A DNA stretch of 20,972 bases from contig JAGLIP010000002.1 of assembly GCA_023142905.1 (NCBI GenBank), positions 1-20,972 on the forward strand, read 5' to 3'. The notes beneath the pieces were generated by a model, which was not told the origin of the DNA, did not search any database, and saw only the letters and a list, made by a program, of their open reading frames with translations. Below, in pieces: positions 15,788 to 20,972 of this stretch (positions within the stretch are counted from its first letter, which is position 1; the number at the start of each line of letters is the position of its first letter). The position numbers and the translations under genes were made by a program. This stretch comes from Candidatus Aenigmatarchaeota archaeon. Lineage in GTDB: Archaea > EX4484-52 > B79-G9.

Positions 15788-16666
15788 CTATATAAAAACA
15801 TAACTTAGAGTTCCTAAAATACCCAAAAACACAAAAAATCTCATATCGATGCATCTTTGAATCTTAAATGTGTTAAACCCATAGGCCTTTGCTATATTTT
15901 GTATCATAATTATATCCCCTTTAGATAATGCCTTTGTGGGTTTTATGACATCTTCTGCATGTTCAATTTTTTTCAGCATAAACGATCTAAGATAATACTG
16001 GGGACTTAAATAAACAGATTTTGTTTTTTTATAGACATTGCCTTTTTTTGTTATCTGTTCTGCAGGAAACATACCGGCAGATAATTTTAAAATTGAAATT
16101 TCCTGCGTAAATGCAGAAAAAATAACGGAATACAACAAATGCAAAATAACATAAAATCCTCCAAAAAATATGGAATTTATAATCAAATCGAACTTATTCA
16201 AAAAAAATAATATAAAAAACAACAAAAAAGAAAAATTACGATAATTAATAAGATTAAATGGTTTGCGATTAAAAATTTCATTGCTGAATATCTTACTAAA
16301 AAGAAAATGAAATATAAATATCGCAAAAAAAATCAATACCGAATTTTCAAAAAACAAAGCAACCGGATAAAATATAAATGAAAATACAAAACCTACAAAA
16401 AAAAGATGCATATAGACATTTACAGACTTAAAAGAAAATATAAAAAAATCACGCCAAGATTCTTTGATTGAAATAATCAATGTATACAACATGAAAAAAC
16501 CACCAATAAAAAACAAAAGAAGTTCCGGAATTTTTGGATTTAAATCAAAGAACAAAAACACCATAATTCCACCAAAAATATACATAAAAAATGACTGAAA
16601 ATCAAATACTTTTAAATATCGAAAAATCAGGGCAATCAAAATTAATTTTATAAAAAAAATAATCAC
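15788..16666 (-). CDS. Multipass membrane protein of the Hxs-like operon
   Basis: 292 residues from GTG 16666, chosen because GGTGAC lies six bases upstream and the start overlaps the preceding stop as GTGA. About seven hydrophobic segments are followed by a soluble part (about 195-270) with AGMFPAEQITK and LSKGDIIMIQNIAKAYG. This resembles the C-terminal domain of archaeal A24 prepilin/preflagellin peptidases, but the catalytic G-x-G-D motif of that family is not seen. Last gene of the operon. By context it could process, anchor or export the modified peptide, or be an inactive A24 relative; its role is a guess. Very Phe/Ile/Lys-rich. Confidence 0.8.
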   Translation of the reverse strand: MIIFFIKLILIALIFRYLKVFDFQSFFMYIFGGIMVFLFFDLNPKIPELLLFFIGGFFMLYTLIISIKESWRDFFIFSFKSVNVYMHLFFVGFVFSFIFYPVALFFENSVLIFFAIFIFHFLFSKIFSNEIFNRKPFNLINYRNFSFLLFFILFFLNKFDLIINSIFFGGFYVILHLLYSVIFSAFTQEISILKLSAGMFPAEQITKKGNVYKKTKSVYLSPQYYLRSFMLKKIEHAEDVIKPTKALSKGDIIMIQNIAKAYGFNTFKIQRCIDMRFFVFLGILGTLSYVFI

Positions 16667-18060
16667 TTTAAAGTCACCCAATTATTAAAAATAACGCTAT
16701 ATCTTTTATCGCAAAGCTTCTCAAACAAATATGTCAGCATTCGTTTTTTTATTTTACAATCAAAATCCTGCGGTGTTTTTAAAACAAAATCGCCAAAAGC
16801 AGAATAAGTATCGCACAAACAATTCCCGCAATACGCCCCAAAAATACAAGAATCGCATAACGGATTTGTATCCCGCGTATGTGTTTTGATTTCAAGCAAA
16901 CTAATGGATATGTCAGAATAGCTATGTTTTTTTACATTTCCGACCTTAAGATCGGGCAAACTTCTCGCCATATCACAGGGCAATATTGTTCCATCTGTAT
17001 TAAACGCTAATTGTGATATGCCCGCCCCGCACGGAGTCCTCATACACATATATGATCTTATGGGCGTAAGAATATTCTTTAACATTGCCTGAGTATTATA
17101 ATCATAAAATTCAATCCCCGCCTCATTTAATTCAATAATATATTCAATTCCTGATTTCCAAAACTCAAAAAATGATTCATCGTCAAACCAAAGTGATTTG
17201 TTTTTTCCTCGTCCAATTCTATGAATGGGGCGCAAATTTACACGGAAAAAACCCAAACGCAAATATTCATCAATTATTGATTTTGATCCAAATTTTATGC
17301 TTTCCGATGTAATTGTAGGCAAAAAATTAATATTCCTGCCTTTTTTATTAAAATAATCATTCCATCCCATAACAATATCGTAAGATCCCTTACCGGAAAC
17401 ATATTTTCGATGTTTATCATGTAATTCTTTTGGACCGTCAAGAGATGAACAAAGACCAATATTATTTTCAATCACATAATCTGCTATTTTTTCAGTCATC
17501 AAAGTAAGATTTGTAACTATCACACGAGAAGTTAAATTTTTACCAACCAGACATAATTTTTTCTCAAGAAGTAAAAGAAAATCCTTAACTAAATCAAAAC
17601 GAAATAACGGTTCACCGCCCTGAAATTCTATGCCGATATTTTTATGCGGGAGGGAACAAATAAAGTCAATAACTGCAACCATTGTTTTATTATCCATATC
17701 CTTTATTTTCGAATCTTTAGGCTTTGCACATGCATGACAATAATCACATTTAAGCGTGCATCTATTTGTCAGAGTAACAACACAAAGCATATGAGGCTCA
17801 TCAAAAAAAGAATATTGAGACTTAAAGGCATTAACTATTTTTGAAGTGTTTTTTTTAGTAATTATTAACCCTTTATTTTCAAAAAAAGAAAACAAATCAG
17901 TATTTTTAAAATCGCCGGATTTAAGAATTTTATATTCTTTTTCGGTTAATAATGACCAAGATCCATGACTTGTCGTAATTAAAAAAAAACCATTTTTAAG
18001 TTTTTTTTCAAAATATTCATTAGATATGTATTCTCCAACATTCGAATCCAAAGATGTCAT
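16663..18060 (-). CDS. hxsB: HxsB-like radical SAM/SPASM peptide maturase
   Basis: 465 residues. Residues 1-80 form an N-terminal region (GFFLITTSHGSWSLLTEKEY...ENKGLIIT) like that of HxsB maturases. The radical SAM core carries CTLKCDYC (C101, C105, C108) and FQGGEP (146-151). The C-terminal SPASM region includes CMRTPCGAGISQLAFNTDG (C339, C344), C362-D, C402, C405, C411, C414, C416 and C435; the TPCGAGISQ...DGTILPCD stretch is typical of HxsB. Expected to modify side chains of the operon's precursor. The ATG overlaps the hxsC-like stop as ATGA, so the two enzymes are made together and probably act on the same peptide. Family assignment from memory of motifs. Confidence 0.82.
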   Translation of the reverse strand: MTSLDSNVGEYISNEYFEKKLKNGFFLITTSHGSWSLLTEKEYKILKSGDFKNTDLFSFFENKGLIITKKNTSKIVNAFKSQYSFFDEPHMLCVVTLTNRCTLKCDYCHACAKPKDSKIKDMDNKTMVAVIDFICSLPHKNIGIEFQGGEPLFRFDLVKDFLLLLEKKLCLVGKNLTSRVIVTNLTLMTEKIADYVIENNIGLCSSLDGPKELHDKHRKYVSGKGSYDIVMGWNDYFNKKGRNINFLPTITSESIKFGSKSIIDEYLRLGFFRVNLRPIHRIGRGKNKSLWFDDESFFEFWKSGIEYIIELNEAGIEFYDYNTQAMLKNILTPIRSYMCMRTPCGAGISQLAFNTDGTILPCDMARSLPDLKVGNVKKHSYSDISISLLEIKTHTRDTNPLCDSCIFGAYCGNCLCDTYSAFGDFVLKTPQDFDCKIKKRMLTYLFEKLCDKRYSVIFNNWVTLK

Positions 18061-19028
18061 TTCTTATCAGCCCCTAAAACAGGACTTAGTTCATCCACAC
18101 CGTAAGCACTATAATAACTATGCCATGTACCGCCACAAACAGATACATACTTACAAAAACTACATTTTTCAACAGGACCATAATTCGGCAAAAGATTTTC
18201 TTTTTCAACAAAGGGGGATTTGCAAGTAACATTATCCTGCGGCTGAAACCCAACAAATTTTCGATAATCCTCATCAAATAAACAAAACGGAAATGAATAG
18301 GTTCTAATAGCAATATCATAATTTAAAGCCATATCTATCGCTTTTTGTATATAATTCTTTTGTGATGACATTGGAATAAAAACACGATTTTTATTTGTTT
18401 CTGCTGCACCCTGAACATCAAGACCATTTATAGACATATATTTAAGATCGGGAAATGTTTGAGCCGCAAATTGAATAATCTCCGGAAGTTTCTTATAATT
18501 AAGTTTAGTTACAATTGCTTTCAAATCAACATTAAAACCAAAATCAAATAAATTGGATACGCCCGAAATAGTTTCAATAAAACTTCCTTTAATTTGTGTT
18601 TGAGCATCATGCATATTTGAATTATTTCCATGTATCGCAATAATCGTGCTTTGGGGCATAATTTCTGAAAGATGGCTTGTAAAATTTGTATCCGAAAAAC
18701 GCCGCCCATTAGATAAAAGAATACATGGGCTTTTAGGATTATTTTTTCGGATATAATCCATAATATAAAGAAAATCAGATCTTAATGTTGCCTCGCCTCC
18801 GGAAATTTCAAATTCAATTTCATGTTTGCCTGAAAAGTTATCTAAAAAATTACAAATTTCTTGAGTAGATATATTTTTATCTTGTTTTGTGGCCGAATCA
18901 ACAGCACAAATAAGACAATTATTATTACACTTATAACCTAAAGCACAATAAATTCTCTTTCCTTTTTGCATACCATCAACCACATATGAAAAAATATTGT
19001 TCAATATACAAGTTGTCATAACCTGCAT
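18057..19028 (-). CDS. hxsC: HxsC-like radical SAM peptide maturase
   Basis: 323 residues. CNNNCLIC (C34, C38, C41) binds the SAM cluster and GGE is at 77-79. NGLDVQGAAETNKNRVFIP (about 201-219) matches the tract of HxsC proteins that reads roughly E-x-T-G-x-A...W-I-x-P. Later Cys are C249, C269, C289, C292 and C298, the last in CGGTWHSYYSAYGVDELSPV, which matches the HxsC C-terminus (C-G-x-W...Y-x-x-E-L-x-P). Shorter than HxsB and without its N-terminal domain, as in the bacterial system. Starts two bases after the precursor stop. ATG 19019 is an alternative start. Confidence 0.8.
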   Translation of the reverse strand: MQVMTTCILNNIFSYVVDGMQKGKRIYCALGYKCNNNCLICAVDSATKQDKNISTQEICNFLDNFSGKHEIEFEISGGEATLRSDFLYIMDYIRKNNPKSPCILLSNGRRFSDTNFTSHLSEIMPQSTIIAIHGNNSNMHDAQTQIKGSFIETISGVSNLFDFGFNVDLKAIVTKLNYKKLPEIIQFAAQTFPDLKYMSINGLDVQGAAETNKNRVFIPMSSQKNYIQKAIDMALNYDIAIRTYSFPFCLFDEDYRKFVGFQPQDNVTCKSPFVEKENLLPNYGPVEKCSFCKYVSVCGGTWHSYYSAYGVDELSPVLGADKK

Positions 19029-19030
19029 TA

Positions 19031-19309
19031 TTAAGGGCCGGAAGCCGCATCAGACCAATTAGACCAACAATGATTCCACCAGCAATGATCCTCCCAACCC
19101 GTAGTTGGTATACTTCCGGAAGAACTTTCGCCGGATTCACAAGTAGATTCAGACGGTACCTCTGCAGAAGCCTCTTTCTGAATAGATAAAAACGCGCCCG
19201 CAATTGTCCCAATAAAAACAAGACCATTAACAACACCAGTCTTTTCTACAGCCGGCAAAGACCAAAACTTTTCATGTTTAATTTTTCTAAACTTATCTTG
19301 CAACCCCAT
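19031..19309 (-). CDS. Candidate precursor peptide of the Hxs-like system
   Basis: 92 residues from ATG 19309 (GTG 19318 also possible). A basic, helical N-terminus (MGLQDKFRKIKHEKFW) leads to a transmembrane helix (about 26-42), an Ala/Glu/Ser spacer, a Ser/Gly-rich stretch with one Cys, and the end GWEDHCWWNHCWSNWSDAAS. Two units of [D/N]-H-C-W and the triplets WWN, WSN and WSD stand out. Such low-complexity aromatic C-termini beside radical SAM enzymes are typical modified cores. HxsA of bacteria also pairs an N-terminal hydrophobic segment with a repetitive C-terminus, but with His-Xaa-Ser repeats, absent here. Lies between the hxsD-like and hxsC-like genes. Likely membrane-tethered, core outside. 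Confidence 0.75.
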   Translation of the reverse strand: MGLQDKFRKIKHEKFWSLPAVEKTGVVNGLVFIGTIAGAFLSIQKEASAEVPSESTCESGESSSGSIPTTGWEDHCWWNHCWSNWSDAASGP

Positions 19310-19326
19310 TTTAACCACGAAACATC

Positions 19327-19722
19327 CTATTTAACTTTCGTTTTTTCTTTCATTTTTAAAGCAAGCTCGCCAACATCTACTGAAGGAACCATATTTTTAA
19401 GTGCTGCCCCAACAAGTGCATTTCTTATATCTGCATACCTTCTTGCCTGCGCTTCCTCAACGCTTGTGTGCACAAGTTCTGTAAAAAATGCATCAGACAA
19501 TGCATCGAAATCCTCTTTTGAAATGCCTTTTGTGTCTTTTGATTTAAATCGTACTTTAAATTCTGAAAGCGAATCCCCACACACCTTAACATCAAAATCA
19601 TCTATAAACCGGTATGCTGCCCGCATCACAATATTTTGGGGATACAGACGAGGATTTAATGAAATTGTAAGTACCTTTTTACTCAAATCAAAATAAACGC
19701 ATGTCTTAACCATATATTCCAT
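19327..19722 (-). CDS. hxsD: HxsD-like accessory protein
   Basis: 131 residues, first gene of the operon. The core YPQNIVMRAAYRFIDDFDVKV (about 27-47) matches the conserved helix-turn of HxsD proteins (A-x-Y-R-F-x-D), which accompany the two Hxs radical SAM enzymes in bacteria. An extension of about 50 residues rich in Ala/Lys/Glu, ending VDVGELALKMKEKTKVK, is beyond the usual ~100 residues. HxsD has no proven activity; a peptide-recognition or scaffold role is plausible. M4 (19713) is an alternative start. Soluble, no membrane span. Confidence 0.68.
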   Translation of the reverse strand: MEYMVKTCVYFDLSKKVLTISLNPRLYPQNIVMRAAYRFIDDFDVKVCGDSLSEFKVRFKSKDTKGISKEDFDALSDAFFTELVHTSVEEAQARRYADIRNALVGAALKNMVPSVDVGELALKMKEKTKVK

Positions 19723-19774
19723 ATAAGTATTTGATTAATATAAATAAATAGACACTAACCCTAAAATAAATTCC
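19723..19774. promoter_or_regulatory. Divergent promoter between Hxs-like operon and kinase-like gene
   Basis: The 52 bases are nearly all A/T. On the minus strand TTTATTTATATTAA (about 19735-19750) would start transcription at or just before ATG 19722, so the hxsD-like message may be leaderless. For the rightward gene no single TATA box stands out. Confidence 0.45.
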
Positions 19775-20707
19775 ATGATGAAACAGAACAATACAATTGA
19801 GTTACGCAACAAAATAATTAAAAACTTAAATACCGTCATCCCCCGAATAACATTAAAAGCAAATATAAACTTAAAGCATTTTGATTTAATAAAAAACAAA
19901 AAAAATATATGTGTATTAATTAAAGATATTAGTGATAAAAAATATTTTGCAAAAATTTTTCTCGATAACCAAAATACAACAGAAGTTTTATGGTTAAAAA
20001 AAGCACATAAATACAAACTTCCTGTCCCAAAACTCATATATTTAGACAATTCACAAAAAGAAATTCCTTTTAAATATGAAATTCTTGAATTTATTACGGG
20101 AAATAACACACTTTACGAACTTTCACAAGAACATCAATATATCATAGCTCGCCACATAGGATACGAACTTAAAAATTTACATAAAATATCCGTTAACGGA
20201 TTTGGAATTATGAATGAAGAAGGGAAATGGACAAAAAAAACATGGGTAGATACATTAAAAGATTATATGCGACTTGAAAAAAATCAAAAAATAGTCGATA
20301 AATTAATTACAAAAAAAGAAGTAGAAACGATAAATGAACAGACCATACACAACAAAAAAATAAACATAAAAAAACCAAAATTAATACATGGAGATGTATG
20401 CCCAAACAATTTCATATATTCTCCAAAATACAAAAACCAAGTAGTATTTATTGATCCTGGAAGAATTATTGGTGGAGACCCAATGTTCGATCTGGCATAT
20501 GCTAAAATCCCTCAAGAAACCACATTTTATAACGGATTAAAAACAGGTTATGAATTAAAAATTCAGTTAACTAAAAAGGAATTATATCGCATAGATAAAT
20601 TAAAAATTGTCTGTCTACTCTCAGCCACAATAGGATATTACAACGACAATAAAGACTACAAAAAATTCTTAATTCCATTAAAAAAAATACTAACAACTAT
20701 AACTTAA
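19775..20707 (+). CDS. Aminoglycoside/choline-kinase-like phosphotransferase
   Basis: 310 residues, protein-kinase-like fold of the APH/choline kinase type. Seen: YFAKIF (K60, likely ATP-binding lysine), E70, EFITGN hinge (105-110), the catalytic loop LIHGDVCPNN (H205, D207, N211/N212) and FIDPGR (D227) for the metal-binding aspartate, then DPMFDLAYAK. It would phosphorylate a small hydroxylated substrate; which one is unknown. Divergent from the Hxs-like operon and so may be unrelated to it, although such kinases do occur beside modified-peptide loci. A/T- and Lys-rich like its neighbours. Confidence 0.88.
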   Translation: MMKQNNTIELRNKIIKNLNTVIPRITLKANINLKHFDLIKNKKNICVLIKDISDKKYFAKIFLDNQNTTEVLWLKKAHKYKLPVPKLIYLDNSQKEIPFKYEILEFITGNNTLYELSQEHQYIIARHIGYELKNLHKISVNGFGIMNEEGKWTKKTWVDTLKDYMRLEKNQKIVDKLITKKEVETINEQTIHNKKINIKKPKLIHGDVCPNNFIYSPKYKNQVVFIDPGRIIGGDPMFDLAYAKIPQETTFYNGLKTGYELKIQLTKKELYRIDKLKIVCLLSATIGYYNDNKDYKKFLIPLKKILTTIT

Positions 20708-20735
20708 AATCATACAACATTGGTTCAATCCCGCC

Positions 20736-20939
20736 GTGAACTACCCGCCACTTTAGTGGCTGGCATCTGTGGCTAATTACGCGGCAAACAAAACTAGTTG
20801 ATATGTGTTCTTGTGCGTAGAGCGTCTCTTCGCTTCCCGTTTTATTTTTTGGCTGTTGCCGTAGAAATAGTTTTAACTCGCGCTTTAACGGCAATTCATC
20901 TACAGGCTTTAACCGGTAGGGTTCTTGCCTGTGCGAGTT
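20736..20939 (-). ncRNA. Structured RNA-like region, probable IS200/IS605 TnpB 3' end and guide RNA remnant
   Basis: Read on the minus strand, a perfect hairpin GCCAC-TAAA-GTGGC (20760-20747) is followed at once by GGGTAGTTCAC (20746-20736), typical of the right end of IS200/IS605 elements, where TnpB guide RNAs end. Upstream lie two nested pairings: AACTCGC/GCGAGTT (20875-20881 with 20933-20939) and ACAGGC/GCCTGT (20902-20907 with 20927-20932). One frame reads YRLKPVDELPLKREL...KTGSEETLYAQEH, resembling TnpB C-termini, but a TAG lies just before it and the gene body is not in the window. A TATA-like stretch is at 20947-20956. Either a decayed element end, a MITE-like derivative, or a stand-alone RNA. 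Confidence 0.5.
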
Positions 20940-20972
20940 CTAAAAAATATATAAACAAACGCATCCCATTAT

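Noticed and set aside
20697..20894. 65-codon leftward frame as an independent gene
   Set aside because: It lies within the structured IS/guide-RNA-like region, lacks a binding site, and resembles the tail of a transposon-encoded TnpB rather than a protein of its own.

Overview
The window looks archaeal and most likely comes from a small-genome lineage of the DPANN/Woesearchaeota-like kind. It has a TATA-binding protein gene, an archaeal-type isoleucyl-tRNA synthetase, many short proteins with class III (type IV pilin-like) signal sequences, a PGF-pre-PGF-type surface protein, GGTGAT-type ribosome binding sites 4-10 nt before many starts, and A/T-rich TATA boxes. The lineage is inferred; no rRNA or other definitive marker is present.

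Layout: 1-1587 is the 3' part of an Ig-like surface protein gene, followed by a HIT-family hydrolase (1700-2233), ileS (2442-5594) and a small unknown gene (5627-6001). 6036-6234 holds a broken partial copy of a pilin-like gene that is intact at 10410-10619, and a second copy of a short element also found at 1617-1676. On the minus strand, 8692-6259 forms a compact operon. Two tandem ~33-residue peptides share a leader that is identical at the DNA level but have diverged C-terminal cores. They precede a 723-residue radical SAM/SPASM protein whose C-terminal 270 residues resemble an all-helical squalene/phytoene-synthase-type isoprenoid synthase (DDFID, then RDFSIE 109 residues later). An MFS transporter (10208-8991) lies upstream on the same strand. 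10410-11664 and 12645-15765 encode pilin-like or secreted single-membrane-span proteins, around a TBP gene with a duplicated N-terminal segment (12301-11693) and a tiny zinc-ribbon gene with a TTG start (12507-12358).

A second, separate peptide-modification operon runs on the minus strand from 19722 to 15788: HxsD-like protein, a ~92-residue membrane-anchored precursor ending in Trp/His/Cys-rich motifs, HxsC-like radical SAM, HxsB-like radical SAM, and a multipass membrane protein. Gaps are short or the genes overlap by 4 bases. This matches the gene set of the His-Xaa-Ser (Hxs) system known from bacteria, but the precursor's C-terminus has DHCW/NHCW units with WWN, WSN and WSD triplets instead of His-Xaa-Ser repeats. 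A divergent aminoglycoside/choline-kinase-like gene follows (19775-20707). The right edge (20736-20939) carries a strongly structured, minus-strand sequence that looks like the 3' end of an IS200/IS605 TnpB element and its guide RNA.

The two radical SAM loci are the main discovery: one window appears to hold two unrelated ribosomal-peptide modification systems, one of them joining radical SAM chemistry to a terpenoid-synthase-like domain.
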